Assembly (NCBI RefSeq): GCF_018294505.1
Contig: NC_057812.1
Coordinates: forward strand, 58,569,012-58,633,011
Origin: Triticum aestivum
Lineage: Eukaryota; Streptophyta; Magnoliopsida; Poales; Poaceae
Direction: 5' to 3'
DNA: 64,000 nucleotides
Of the stretch, positions 22,522-35,111 are shown in pieces. The translations under genes and the position numbers were made by a program. The stretch's first letter is position 1, and the number at the start of each line of letters is the position of its first letter. A model generated the notes under the pieces. It searched no databases. It had not been told where the DNA came from and saw only the letters and a program-made list of their open reading frames with translations.

Positions 22522-25500
22522 ACTCAGCCCCACTCAAAAGAATCTCGTCCCGAGATTTAGGGTCCGGCGGGAAGAAGGTGGGGTACTCAAGTCGAAGAAG
22601 ATTCTCCCTTTCCCAAGTGGCTTCTTTCTCAGAGTGGTGTGACCATTGAACCTTGAGAAACTTGATGTTGTGGCGTCGAGTGGTATGCTCGGCTTGATCA
22701 AGGATACGAACGGGATATTCGCGGTATGTGAGATTATCTTGGAGATCAAGCATTTCGTGGTCCACTCCACGGATAGGATCTGAGAAGCAACGCCTGAGTT
22801 GAGAAACGTGGAAGACATCATGAACTCTAGAAAGATGCGGAGGTAGTTCCAATTGGTAGGAGACTTCTCCTCGTTTGGCAAGAATGCGAGAGGGACCAAT
22901 GTAACGAGGAGCCAATTTGCCTTTGATACCGAATCAATGGGTTCCCTTCAGAGGAGTAACCCGAAGGTAAGCCTTCTCGTCGACTTCAAAAGTCATGGCC
23001 TTATGTTTACGATCATATTGGCTCTTTTGACGGGATTGGGATGTTTTCAACTTTTCATGAACAATGTGAACTTTCTCTTCTGCTTCCTGGATCATATCCG
23101 GGCCAAAGAATTGTCTTTCCTCGGTTTCTGACCAGTTAAGAGGTGTTCGACACCTTCTCCCATAGAGAACTTCAAAAGGAGCTTTGCCCAAGCTAGATTG
23201 ATAGCTATTGTTATAAGAAAACTCGGCAAATGGAAGGAATTTCTCCTAATCCATTCCGAATGAGATAACTAAAGCTCGGAGCATATCTTCCAGAATTTGA
23301 TTGACGTGTTCTACTTGACCACTTGATTGAGGGTGGAAAGCGGTGCTAAAGGTGAGACGAGTCCCCATAGCATTTTGGAAACTTTCCCAAAATCGAGAGG
23401 TGAAGAGACTTCCACGATCTGAGTTAATCTCCAATGGAACACCATGAAGAGACACTATTCGAGAGATATACAAGTCTGCTAGCTGGCGAGAGGTTATACT
23501 CTCCCGAACAGGTAGGAAGTGGGCTACTTTGGAAAGACGGTCGATGACAACGAAAATAGCATTATTCCCTTTCTTGGTCCTGGGAAACCCGGTGATGAAG
23601 TCCATACCGATTTTATCCCATTTCCATTCAGGAATAGCTAAAGGTTGAAGGGTGCTAGTAGGCCGTTGATGCTCTGCTTTAACACAACGACAGATGTCAC
23701 AATTTGCAATATATTGAGCGATTTCTCTCTTCATCCTTGTCCACCAAAACCTCTGGTGTAGGTCTTGATACATTTTAGTACTACCGGGATGAATGGTGAG
23801 AGGAGATTCATGAGCTTCCCTAAGGATCAGCCGCCTCAGGTTTCGTGCCTTGGGAACTACTAAGCGGTTTCCAAAGAACACGACACCTTGATCATCAATG
23901 GAGAAACAATTCGCGACTCCTTTCTGGATGTTCCTCTTGATACGGGAAATTCCCGGGTCAACCTTCTGTGGTTTGATGATCTGATCCGTAAGGGTAGGTT
24001 TCGCCACCAAGGTAGATAAGAATCCTTGAGGAACAATGTGAAGATTAAACTTCCGAAATTCCTCATGGAGAAGTGGTTGACCTTGTTGTAACATCAGATT
24101 GTTACAATAGGATTTATGACTTAGTGCATCAGCCATAACATTGGCTTTTCCCGGGGTGTAAGTTATCCCTAAGTCGTAATCTGAGATCAACTCGACCCAA
24201 CGTCTTTGCCTGAGATTCAAATCCGGTTGGGTGAAGATATATTTCAGACTTTGGTGATCGGTGAAGATCTCGCAACGATTACCGAGAAGGTAATGTCGCC
24301 AAGTTTTAAGTGCATGGACTACAGCTGCCAGTTCTAGATCATGTGTGGGATAGTTTTCCTCGTGGGGGTGTAACTGCCGTGAAGCATAGGCAATTACATG
24401 ACGATCTTGCATGAGTATGCAACCTAGCCCTTGTCGCGAGGCGTCGCAATAGATAATAAAGTCCTTGGAGAAATCTAGTGGTACCAGTACGGGAGCATAT
24501 GTCAGGCGTCTTTTCAGTTCCTGAAAGCTGAACTCGCACTATGGGGTCCACTCGAACTTTTTATATTTCTTGAGGAGTTCAGTTAGAGGTTTAGCAACTT
24601 TGGAGAAATTCTCGACAAAGCGGCGACAATAGCTCACTAAGCCAAGGAAACTCCAAACTTGCTTGACCGTTTCAGGTGGAGTCCAATCAAGGACAACTTG
24701 AACTCGCTCGGGATTGACAGCAATACCCTCACCAGAGATTACATGGCCTAGGTAGGTCACTTCTGGCAACCAAAATTCACATTTGGAGAATTTGGCATAA
24801 AGGCGATGCTCTCGAAGTTTCGTCAATACTAGCCTTAGATGCTCGGCATGATCTTCCTCATTCTTGGAGTAGATGAGTATATCATCGAGGTATACCACGA
24901 CGAATTTATCCAAATACTCCATGAAGATCGAGTTCATTAACCGAGAGAAGGTGGCTGGGGCATTGGTTAAACCGAAGGACACGACGGTGTACTCGTATTG
25001 GCCATAACGAGTAACAAAGGCCGTTTTGGGAATGTCCACATTTTTTATTTTGATTTGATGGTAGCCCAACCTCAAATCCATTTTGGAGAAGACTGAGGAT
25101 CCAACGAGCTGATCATACATGTCGTTGATCCTGGGGAGCGGATACTTGTTCTTTATGGTGACCAAGTTGACGGGTCGATAATCTACAACCATCCAGTCCA
25201 TACCATCTTTATTCTTGACGAAGAGGAGGGGGCAAGCCCATGGAGAAGAACTAGGACGGATGAAACCCTTTTTCAAGGACTCATCGAGTTGTTTCTTAAG
25301 TTCAGCTAGTTCTAGGGGTGCCATCTTATAGGGTCTTCTAGAGATTGGAACGGTTCCTGGTACAAGGTCTATCATGAACTCAACATCCCTGTCAGGTGGA
25401 ACACCTGGCAATTCTTCTGGAAAGACATCTGGGAAGTCACGGACTACCGGAATATCTTCAAGGTCTGGAAGAGGGTTGGCATTTAGGGAGTAGAGTTGAC

Positions 25501-26984
25501 GCTTGGCCACTCAAGTTAAGACATTGACTGTCTTGCCCGATGGGTGAGTAAGTTGAACAGTTCTAGTGGCACAATCAACCTTAGCATAATGGGCTGACAT
25601 CCAGTCCATACCTAAGATGATATTTATGTCTGAGGACTTGAGAGCTATTAAGGATGCAAGGAAGACAAGTCTATCGACAAGAATTTCATTCCCATGGCTT
25701 ACTCTAGAAGTTTGCCATTTGGAACCCGGAGTTTGAATTACCATGGAAGTGGGCATGTCACCGAATGTCGTGTTATGGAATCAAGCATAGCTCTCAGGTA
25801 TGAATGAATGAGATGCTCCAGTATTGAAAAGAACAGATGCCGGATGGCAGTTAACAAGGAGCGTACCAAGGATGACGTTGGGATCATCATGAGCCTCCTC
25901 TGCTGAGACATAGTTAACATGGCCACGTGCAGTGGTGACTGGCTTGGCATAAAGTACCTTTCCCGCTGACTTACCATGGCCAACGGACATTCCAGATTGG
26001 TTGGGGTTGTTGTTCTGGGGACACTCTCGACTGTAGTGACCCGGCTCTCCGCACTTGAAGCATGTCACAGTGTTGGTGCGCGGAGCAGCATTGGCGGCCG
26101 GTCCACCATAAGCCTTAGGCGGTGTATACTGCTGGGTTGGGCGAGGCGCCTCATAGGATGGCCTCAGAGTGAACCTGGGTGGCAGAGCTGTGTTTGGAAT
26201 CCACACACGGCGCTTTTGAGCACCGGAGCCGGATGAAGAACCAAAATCACGGGAATGCTTACGTGTAGCCTCATAGTCAGTCTGCCCGGTCTCAACACTG
26301 ATGGCTTTGTTCACATGCTTCTGGAAAGAGGAGCACTCGTGCAAACGGAGGTCATGGCGAAGCTCGGGGCTAAGTCCCCTCCGGAACCTTGCCTGCTTCT
26401 TGGCGTCAGTGGACACTTCCTCAGGTGCATATCGTGCCAAGTTCCCAAACTCACGGCTGTAGGCGTCCATGGTCAGTCTGCCTTGGGGTGAAATTATAGA
26501 ATTCCTCTCTCTTGCGATCCATAAGACCCTCCGGAATGTGGTGTTCACGGAAAGCCGCGCTGAATTCATCCCAAGTGGTAACCTGGCCGACTGGGCGCAT
26601 AGCTTCATAGTTTTCCCTCCAAAAGCTAGGAGGGCCCTCAAGGCGATAAGCATTGTAAGTGACCTTGTTAGCTTCGGCTACGCGTGCAGAACGTAGCTTA
26701 TGGGTAATGCTGCGAAGCCAATCATCCGCATCGAGAGGCTCGACCGAATGATGGAAGGTTGGTGGAGTCAGCTTGATGAAATCATTGAGAGACACCAAGT
26801 CATTCCTCTGGGAACGTGCAGTGTTTTGCTCGATGCGTTCCAACAACCGGTTGGTCTCGCGTTTGTTCCTTTCTGCCTCCAACATGACTTCAGCCAAGGA
26901 AGGTGGATGGGGCAGATTCCCATCCCTAGCTCCACTGGCTTCACCCTGCTCCTGAACAACATGGGTGCTTCGGGTGTTCACCAT
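22505..26984 (-). pseudogene. gag-pol: gag-pol of B, inactivated by one frameshift and five nonsense codons
   Basis: It starts MVNTRS at 26984. An extra C in a run (26485-26488) shifts the frame after the Gag core. From there a single frame is interrupted by TGA at 25781, TGA at 25511, TAG at 24539, TAG at 23246 and TGA at 22934. Capsid, CCHC knuckle (CFKCGEPGHYSREC), RT with YLDD, RNase H, integrase and chromodomain are otherwise recognisable and collinear with A. The protease active site is also lost: DTGA reads NTGA (codon at 25823-25825). Compared with A, four of the five stops fit C-to-T changes on the coding strand, and the fifth stop and the NTGA change fit G-to-A. This pattern is expected from deamination of methylated cytosine in a silenced element. 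Confidence 0.93.
22522..22557 (-). promoter_or_regulatory. Polypurine tract and palindrome of B
   Basis: On the minus strand, AATCTCG-GGA-CGAGATT (22557-22541) is followed by 19 bases with GAGTGGGGCTGAGT and then the 3' LTR at 22521. Confidence 0.78.
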
Positions 26985-27337
26985 CCTAGGAAATCAAAAC
27001 AATGGTTTAGACAAGGATGGCAAAACCGTGGCATAAGAATGCAGAATGTAATGGATGACACCGAATGCAGAGATGTTCATCCGTACGACATGGTAATACA
27101 GAAACTGCTATATATATACCATCGGTCATACACACCAAACATAGTTTAGTACAAGCCCAGGCTCAAGTACAACTATGGTGAGGAACATTACATCTCATCA
27201 GAGGCATTCCAAGCTCCTATACATTATTTTTCTACACCTCCGGAATTCAGTACACACTAAGTCATATTCCACCAAACGCGCAGGACTGTGGAGATACAAC
27301 TGTTACAGTACTAGTGAAGCTACTACCAACTACCAAC

Positions 27338-28111
27338 TCAGATGTCTTCGTAGTAATCTTCGTAGAGATTACCACCATATCCTGGGAGCTGAACATGATC
27401 ATCTGGAAACAGTCGGTCCTGTGGAGCTTGCGGTCCATAAGGACTCGGATGTGGCCTTGGTCCAACAAACGGTGGCAGACGGGATCCACGGGGAGGAGTG
27501 ATGCCTCCTATATCACGCCAGTCCATACGATCCGGCAAGCCAGACCGCACGGGGTACAAGTCCCTCATGTCCATATACCCAGCCTGCACGGCAGGTGCAA
27601 ACCATGTCAGAGTGGCCCAGTGGTCAGCTCGACTATTGAAAAGCTCCATTCGCAAGGCACGATTCTCATGGTCCTTGTCCTCAAGCATCTCTGTGGTGGT
27701 GCGGAGTAGTGAATCCTCATGGGAGGAGTCAGTGTAGAGAGCCCGATAGTAACCTTCTGCACCAGGAAGTGATGCTGGCATATAGCGGAACTCAGTGTTC
27801 CGAAGCAAGGGAAGTCTAGCTCGCATGATAGTCATCATCGAGTAAGCAGCATCCTGTACAGACATCTCGATGGTAATCCCAAGTCCATATGAACAATGGA
27901 GGGCTTCAGGAGCTCCAGGATAGGAAGGGTATATCCTGATTGTGCATAGGTATTGGCTTTGGTTGAAGTCTCGATACTGCTCCTCAACGGTATACTCAGG
28001 ATACCATCGATAGCCCGCCTCGGTCATCACACGAACCAGCATGGCAGTGTGACCAGGTACATCGAGGCATCGAGTCAAATGAACCACCTGACTCTGGGTG
28101 CGGGTGGCCAT
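27338..28111 (-). CDS. ORF1 of B, uncharacterised 257-aa protein
   Basis: Same length as ORF1 of A and homologous along its whole length, including RCLDVPGHTA, AGYRWYPEYTVEEQ, DAAYSMMTIMRAR and the Pro-rich, acidic-Tyr C terminus. It is unbroken although gag-pol of the same element has six lesions. At this lesion density an intact 774-base frame can occur by chance, so this alone does not prove selection. The acceptor-like TTTCAG before the ATG in A reads TTTTAA here. Function not recognised. Confidence 0.75.
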   Translation of the reverse strand: MATRTQSQVVHLTRCLDVPGHTAMLVRVMTEAGYRWYPEYTVEEQYRDFNQSQYLCTIRIYPSYPGAPEALHCSYGLGITIEMSVQDAAYSMMTIMRARLPLLRNTEFRYMPASLPGAEGYYRALYTDSSHEDSLLRTTTEMLEDKDHENRALRMELFNSRADHWATLTWFAPAVQAGYMDMRDLYPVRSGLPDRMDWRDIGGITPPRGSRLPPFVGPRPHPSPYGPQAPQDRLFPDDHVQLPGYGGNLYEDYYEDI

Positions 28112-28534
28112 TTAAAAGCATGAAATAGTGCAAAGGCATTAGAAATTTTCTAGGAGAAATCGGACAGCATAACAGCTGTAAATGCTCAGAAAAAGATTTG
28201 AGACATTCACAACAGTTGGCAAAACCACTCAACAACATCATATCAAGGTTCTAGTTCAACTGACAACATACTAAAAGTAGTAGAAACTGAACTGAGGCCT
28301 GGAACCAACAATCCTAAGATTCTACGGATTAGTAACACGTGAACCTAATAGAAGATGAGATCCTAGTCCTTAACCCACATAGGAAGAGAAGAGGATGCCT
28401 CAGATCAGAGGGCATAAGGTAAAGGAGTAAAAAGAGCCTTACGTTCCCTCCCACAATCAATTCCCCTACATATAACTAAAGCATTTCTAGACTCGACATT
28501 GACCAGCTTGGCTTAACGAACCTACAGGCGCTCT

Positions 28535-28548
28535 GGCTCTGATGCCAA
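28535..28548 (-). other. Primer-binding site of B
   Basis: Minus-strand TTGGCATCAGAGCC three bases inside the 5' LTR edge. It carries the same one-base variant of the Met-tRNA complement as A. Confidence 0.85.
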
Positions 28549-29396
28549 CGCTGTCAGGACCCCGATTCCAAGTCACACTGATCTAGCTTGTAACACCTCA
28601 TATCACTTTGCGGCCTCACGCATGGTATTCCCACGGGTGTCGCCTTACCATGGCCCGGGACCGTTTGCGCCTTTTGTCTCACGTATATGATAGTGTCGCT
28701 AGCATCCATATGACAGAGAACCCGGGCCGACATGACTAGTCATTAACCCAAAGTGGCACTAACTTACGGGGACATGCATACATGAATCAACATCGAACAT
28801 GTCGGTCAACAGCGTATGAATCCGGGCTGTAGCAACTGGGCTAACAGGACTCCGGGAACCCGGGGTGTAGCAGACTAACACGACTCCGGATGCCTCCGCG
28901 TGACATTTCCCCGAAGGGACAGACACAGGAACGAAGTGAATCACATGCCGGCCAGTCAAGTGTTCCGGAGCAGTAGTGCTGGGCTAGCAGGACTCCGATG
29001 AACCGGGCTGTAGCGAACTACTATGGCTCATGGAAGCACAATACTACATTTCCCCATAAGAGAGGCTACCAAGGATAAACAACTAGATTGTCGAATCCCA
29101 TACATACCAAGCATATCAAACATACACACAATATGCTCGATATGTGTAAATACAACATGGCATCACAACAAAACTCTACAACTCAAAGTACTTTATTCAG
29201 AAGGCTCTAGAGAGCCTTACATAATATGTTCATACAGGTAGGGGTCACACGACCCGACACTCAAGTCATACAAACATACAAGCACATGCGGAAGCAAACT
29301 TGTATGAGTACAGACAACTAGAAAGCAAGAAGGCTAGACAAAGCCTGTCTATCTACAAGGCCCTCCATGGCTCGGAATCACCACCTGGGTGGCAAG

Positions 29397-30714
29397 TCAC
29401 TCATCAACATCGAGATCTACATAAAACCCGTCGGAGGGGGCGGTGTTCTCTTCTGCAATAGTAATTAAGCAAACATGAGTACAAAGGTACTCAGCAAGTC
29501 TTACAACAGATCCTACTATACATGCAACATTCTCAAGAAGGAAAAGGGGGTTATTGCAGCAACCTAGCTTTCACTCTTGGCTAAGTTATCCTACTAGACA
29601 ACAATTTGTAAATGTTTTGCGCACACGAGTCCACTACTCATCACAATAATACACTACCGTGGATCCTCCTCCGTCATCCTACGGAAGGGCCATCCACGAC
29701 ACTCACACTTGTCTTGAGGCTTTTAGGAGTATCCATTTACTTGTCTATGAACTGTATAGGCAACCAAGTAGTCCTTTACCGCGGACGCGGCTATTCGAAT
29801 AGATGATGTTAACCCTGCAGGGGTGTACTTCTTCATACACGCTCTCACCACTTACCGCTGTTTACACGACATGTACTCGGCAACCTTCAAGCGGAAGCCC
29901 AACGAGGGTGTCGGCCACGGCCTACCTAAACACTCAAGTCTCTAGTCCAGGTTTATTGCCTATCCAGGTTCCATCCGCAGGGAGTGCGGCCGAGGTTTCC
30001 ACATACGGCCCCGAACGATGTGTACAGGGTTCCCGAGACACCAAACGGGCGGCTCGGTACACCATGCCACGGTGTATCTACCGCATCATAGCCCACCCCT
30101 AGGGTCAGCGCTACGCACGGCCGCCAACACATATCCTATAAACACCAGAAACTAGTTGCAACTCCTGGACAGAGAACTAGGGTGGTTAAGAAGTCGAGAG
30201 GGTCAATTAAGGATCCCAATGCATGGTAGTAACTCATTCTTAAATCACACATATAGATCTCGGTGCTTAAGGACGGTTCCAATGAAACAACCCACCATGT
30301 ACTCCTACATGGCCTCTCATCGATACCTTTACCAAATCGTGTTCAACACATCACTCACATTACCGACATATTCATTTCACTCTAGCCCATCACCCAGATG
30401 AACCAGACCTGACACAACTCTAAGCATAGCAGGCATAGCAAGGTAGGAAACACATACATGACTCAATCAACTCCTACACATGCTAGTAGGTTTCATCTAG
30501 TTACTATGGCAATGACAGGTCATGCAGAGGAAAAGGGTTCAACTACCGCAGCACACAGCAGTTTGAAACATTGTTGTCTTAAATGTAGTAAATCAGAGCA
30601 GGAGCGAGAACATGGGATTGTATCAATATGATCAATGGGGCTGCTTGCCTGATGGAGTAGTAGTAGGGTACTGCCCTTCAGCCGGATATTCGAAGGTATC
30701 CTCGGAGGCAGAAC
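29397..30714 (-). CDS. LTR split ORF of B: last two exons
   Basis: On the minus strand, exon 30714-30649 opens after GTGGTAG and reads 21 codons starting SASEDTFEYPAEGQY. It ends CATCAG|GCAAGC. After a 1196-base intron ending ATTGCAG, the exon 29452-29397 completes Glu and reads on through PSDGFYVDLDVDE to TGA. Exon sizes (66 and 56) and phases equal those of A and D. Compared with D, most of exon 1 and nearly all of exon 2 are conserved at protein level. The first exon is not identified. Function unknown. Confidence 0.55.
29779..29821 (-). promoter_or_regulatory. Palindrome cluster in the 5' LTR of B
   Basis: In element sense: CCTGCAGG (29821-29814), 11 bases, CTATTCGAATAG (29802-29791), CCGCGTCCGCGG (29790-29779). 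The GAGTAC/GTACTC stem is at 29477-29492. Confidence 0.7.
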
Positions 30715-32776
30715 CTACCACGAAAGACACCACAGAACACAATCAATACAAGGCAATATGCAACAATATGATGCATGCTATGATATGGCAATAAGGTGTG
30801 TTTTGGCTAATGCATTGTTAAACATGTTGGTTTGAGTCTATTTGAATCAAAGATTCAAATGAAAGCTCATCTTATTAAGTCATATAAGTGCATTAGCTTG
30901 TTTCACTTAAACAACAAGTTTAAATTGTTCTGTCATGCATGAAACCATTATAGATGGATAGATTGAATTTTTCTGATCAAAATTCATATATAAATCTTTG
31001 CATTTGGAGTTACAGATTAATTTCTATGATTTATTGAAGTTTAGATCATTTTCTGGAATTTCCTATATAAGAATAATTCCAGTAATTGAATTACTGCATC
31101 AGCATTGCGTCAGGGTGAGGTCAGCAGGTTAAAGGCGCCAGCCCAGGTCAAACCTGATGGCTGGGACCCACATGTCAGTGTAACAACTAACTAAGAGAGT
31201 TAGTTAGTGTTACGTTAGCACTAATCTAGGTTAATTAGGGCCTAGGCCCACATGTCAGCGAGTCAACCCATTAACTAAATTAGTTAGCGATAACTAATCT
31301 AACACTAAACTAAACAGGGGCATGGCCCACACGTCAGTGACCCTGGGGGGGGGGGTCAAACTGGGCCCACCCGAGGTCAAACTGGGTCAGCGGGGTCAAA
31401 CTCGTCGGCGTTTAGCCGCCGGAGAGGCCAGAAGCGGCGGGGTAGTGCGGGTTTTGCACTCCGATGGCCAAATAGACGGCGGAGACCTCCTACGCGTAGC
31501 TGGGAGCAAGCCGCGTCGAGTGGTGGCAGTGGGTGGAGCTGGGGTGGCCGGAAACGTCGCCGGCGACGAGCGTTGCGGCTGCCGGAGTTCGGGCGAGGTC
31601 GAACTAGTCGCTAGAAGGCATGGCGAGGAGCATGTGGAGGTGCTACGGGCTCCTGCGAGTGCGGTGAAGATGATGACGTGCTCGGTTGTGAGCCAACGTG
31701 GTTGTAGCCACGACGGCGACGTGCGGTGGCGGCGGTGGGTGCGACCGAGCTTGGTGTGGTCGCTGCGGTGCTCGAGAAGGCAAACAGAGAGGATGAGGAG
31801 GTAGCTGAGCTCATTGCGATCACGATGGAGCAGACGGCGAGGTCGGGGATGAGCTGGTGCGGTGGTGACGGTGAAGGGGAGCTCCGGCGACGGCGAGGTC
31901 GGGCGAGGCAGTTGCTGTGGCTCCAGGGCAGGCGAGCGCTCGGGGCTCGGTCTGCTCGATGGAGAGGAGGACGGTGAAGCTCTTGGACACGACAGCGCGG
32001 CGCGGGAACAACGGTGGACGCGAGAACTATGGCAGCGCTGGCGAGGCAACGTCGGCCATGGAGAGGAGAGGGCGAGGGAGAGAGACAGAGGAGTGAGGGA
32101 GGTGTCTGCGGGGCCGAGGCGGCGACGTGGAGCTCACCCAGGTGTCCAGGGGCCAGGCGGCAAGCAAGTGGCACCGTGGCGAGCTCGGCGGCAAGCAGGT
32201 GGCGCCGTGGCGAGCTCGGCGGCGTCGCGGTGTCCCTCCTGCCTGCTTGGGGAAGATGAAGCAGCTGGCTGGCATGGGCCAGCACAGTGATGGGCCGCCA
32301 GGTGGGCCGGGAGGTGGGCTGCGGCCAGGTAAGTTCTTCTCTCTTTTCTTTAATGTTTTGTTTTATTTCCTGCAAGCTTGTGGCATTGCTAAAAAATAGC
32401 TAGGCACTTTCAAAAATCACCAAACTTCACATGGCCACTGTTTGGAATAAATCCAACACGGAACATTTTAGTTTAGGATTATTTGAGAATTTAAAATATT
32501 TATTTGCATTCAAATGCCCAAATTCAAATAGCTAATGATTATTCCAGTGACCTTAGGATGACCTAGAAATTTGTGCATCATTTTTGTCAGAGATTTAGGA
32601 CCAAGGCAAAGATGATGAACATTTTAGAAGGGCATTTCAGGTTCATTGATAATATTTTTAGTAAACCCTAGTTGTTATCAACGGGGTGCTGGGGGTTCTG
32701 TCATCCCTGTTTTCAAGTTTCTGATAATTGAACATGATGCAAGCACTCTAATGCATGAGCTAGCTAGGGTGTGACA

Positions 32777-32880
32777 CCCGAACTTGGGTAAACTTCGTGT
32801 CCCTTGTCTCCTGTTACCATCAACCTCAGAAACACAGTTCGGGACCGCTTACCCGAGATCCATCGGTATTGACATCGACA
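32777..32880. repeat. Terminal fragment of an F-type LTR
   Basis: This stretch ends CACAGTTCGGGACC...GACATCGACA and is the imperfect reverse complement of the first 100 or so bases of the LTR fragment at 35112. Either it is the tail of a plus-oriented F LTR whose two ends are inverted repeats, or the head of a minus-oriented one. B inserted into it or beside it. Confidence 0.65.
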
Positions 32881-33513
32881 AGAGGGCCGGCCAGAGGTGG
32901 CGCCCCCCTTGCCCAGTCTGAATTGGACAAGGGAAACGGGGGCGCCCCCTCCTTCCTTCTCTTCTCTCCTCTTTCCCTTCTTCTCCTTCTTGGACTAAGA
33001 AAGGGGGAAACCTACTCCTACTAGGAGTAGGATTCCTCCCCCCTTGGCGCACCCCTTGTGGTCGGCCGGCCTCCTCCTCCCCTCCTTTATATAGGGGGAG
33101 GGGGGCACCCCATAGACACACAAGTTGATCTTTAGCCATGTGTGATGCCCCCGTCCATAGTTTTCCACCTCGGTCATATTGTCGTAGTGCTTAGGCGAAG
33201 CCCTGCGTCGATAACTTCATCATCACCGTCAACACGTCGTCATGCTGACGGAACTCACCCTTGGCCTCAACTGGATCAAGAGTACGAGGGACGTCACCGA
33301 GCTGAACGTGTGTAGATCGCGGAGGTGTCGTGCGTTTGGTACTTGATCGGTTGGATCACGAAGACGTTCGACTACATCAACTGCGTTATTTAACGCTTTC
33401 GCTTTCGGTCTATGAGGGTACGTAGACACATTCTCTCCTCTTGTTGCTATGCATCTCCTAGATAGATCTTGCGTGATCGTAGGATTTTTTTTGAAATACT
33501 GCGTTCCCGAACA
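32881..33513 (+). repeat. Copia 5' LTR fragment (BARE/WIS/Angela type)
   Basis: GC-rich CT-tract sequence, a TATA-like TTTATATAG (33086-33094), then an LTR tail ending GTTCCCGAACA at 33513 directly before a Met-tRNA primer site. The wording after the primer site (AGGTCTATGCGTAGATG) is typical of this Triticeae Copia group as I remember it. The 5' part of the LTR is missing. Confidence 0.75.
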
Positions 33514-34704
33514 GTGGTATCAGAGCCAGGTCTATGCGTAGATGTTATATGCACAAGTAGAACACAAAGAGTTGTGGGCGATAATAGTCATACTGCTTAC
33601 CAGCATGTCATACTTTGATTCGGCGGTATTGTTGGATGAAGCGGCCCAGACCGACGTGCTTCGCACACAGGTGGTTAGTGGGTTTCTGTTTCTCCAGCTT
33701 TAGTTGAATTGAGTGTGACTACGCCCGGTCCTTATTGAAGGTTAAAACAGCACACTTGACGAAAAATCGTTGTGGTTTTTGATGCGTAGGTAAGAACGGG
33801 TTTTGCTAAGCCCGTAGCAACCACGTAAAACTTGCAACAACAGAGGACGTCTAACTTGTTTTTGCAAGGCATGTTGTGATGTGATATGGTCAAGACGTGA
33901 TTATCAAAATGGTTGTATGAGATGATCATGTTTTATAACAAAGTTATCGGCAACTGGCAGGAGCCATATGGTTGTCGCTTTATTGTATGAAATGCAATCG
34001 CCATGTAATTGCTTTACTTTATCACTAAGTGGTAGCGATAGTCGTAGAAGCAATAGTTGGCGAGACGACAACGATACTATGATGGAGATCAAGGTGTCAA
34101 GCCTGTGACGATGGTGATCATGAAGGTGCTTTGGAGATGGAGATCAAAGGCACAAGATGATGATGGCCATATCATATCACTTATATTGATTGCATGTGAT
34201 GTTTATCCTTTATGCATCTTATTTTGCTTAGTACGGCGGTAGCATTAGAAGATGATCTCTCACTAAATTTCAAGGTATAAGTGTTCTCCCTGAGTATGCA
34301 CCGTTGCTACAGTTTGTCGTGCCGAGACACCATGTGATGATCGGGTGTGATAAGCTATACGTTCACATACAACGGGTGACCGCCAGTTTTGCACAAGTAG
34401 AATACTCGGGTTAAACCTGATGAGCCTAGCATATGCATATATGGCCTCGGAACACTGAGACCGAAAGGTCGATCGTGAATCATATAGTAGATATGATCAA
34501 CATAGTGATGTTCACCATTGAAATCTTCTCCATCTCACGTGATTACCAGACATGGTTTAGTTGTTATGGATAAAGTGATCACTTAGATGACTAGAGGGAT
34601 GTTTATCTAAGTGGGACTTCTTAAGTAATATGATTAATTGAATTTTAATTTATCATGAACTTAGTACCTGATAGTATTTTGCATGTCTATGTTGTTGTAG
34701 ATAA
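33514..34704 (+). mobile_element. Copia untranslated leader with primer-binding site
   Basis: TGGTATCAGAGCC at 33515-33527 is a perfect Met-tRNA complement. The following 1.2 kb has no long frame and reads as the long leader of BARE/WIS elements, ending just before the gag ATG. Nothing else seen. Confidence 0.75.
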
Positions 34705-35111
34705 ATGGCCCGTGCTACTGCTCCATTGTATTTTAATGCGTTCCTAGAGAAAGCTAAGTTGGAAGATGATGGTAGCAACTACACGGACTAGGTACGTAAC
34801 TTGAGGATTATCCTCATTGCTGCACAGAAGAATTACGTCCTGCTGATGATGCTGCTGATGATGATAAGAACGTCTGGTAGAGCAAAGCTGATGACTACTC
34901 GATAGTTCAGTGTGCCATGCTTTACGGCTTAGAATCGGTACTTCAATGATGTTTTGAACGTCATGGAGCATATGAGATGTTCCAGGAGTTGAAGTTAATA
35001 TTTCAAGCAAATGCCCAAATTGAGAGCTACGAAGTCTCCAATAAGTTCTATAGCTGCAAGATGGAAGAGAATAGTTATGTCAGTGAACCTATACTCAGAA
35101 TGTCTGGATGC
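34705..35111 (+). pseudogene. gag: Copia gag start, broken
   Basis: ATG at 34705 begins MARATAPLYFNAFLEKAKLE, the usual Gag opening of this Copia group. The frame stops at TAG 34789-34791, where relatives as I recall them have Trp (TGG). Further stops and small deletions follow. The copy is cut at 35111 by the F-type LTR. Protease, integrase and RT are absent. Confidence 0.75.

Larger units (their letters stand above)
20566..32776 (-). mobile_element. Chromovirus B, minus strand, 3' LTR truncated at the insertion of A
   Basis: Reading on the minus strand: 5' LTR 32776-28552, primer site 28548-28535, ORF1 28111-27338, gag-pol 26984-22505, purine tract, and 3' LTR from 22521 down to 20566. The missing end of the 3' LTR corresponds to the 5' LTR below 30778, and the flank CTATG appears there once (30778-30782), as expected if A inserted at that point. 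B is a sister family of A (same ORF order and LTR ends) but clearly older, with many coding lesions. The base pairs after its right end (CCCGA, 32777-32781) are the predicted target duplication. Confidence 0.92.
28552..32776 (-). repeat. 5' LTR of B (4225 bp)
   Basis: Plus-strand ends TGTCAGGACC and GGTGTGACA. Contains U5 with GTAAGG donor-like sequence, poly(A) signal AATAAA (minus strand, 29197-29192), the split-ORF exons, palindromes, an 11-G run (31345-31355) and a GC-rich block. Relative to the 3' LTR it has a local duplication of a roughly 30-base unit (GGCGGCAAGCA...GAGCTC) around 32155-32222. Confidence 0.92.
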
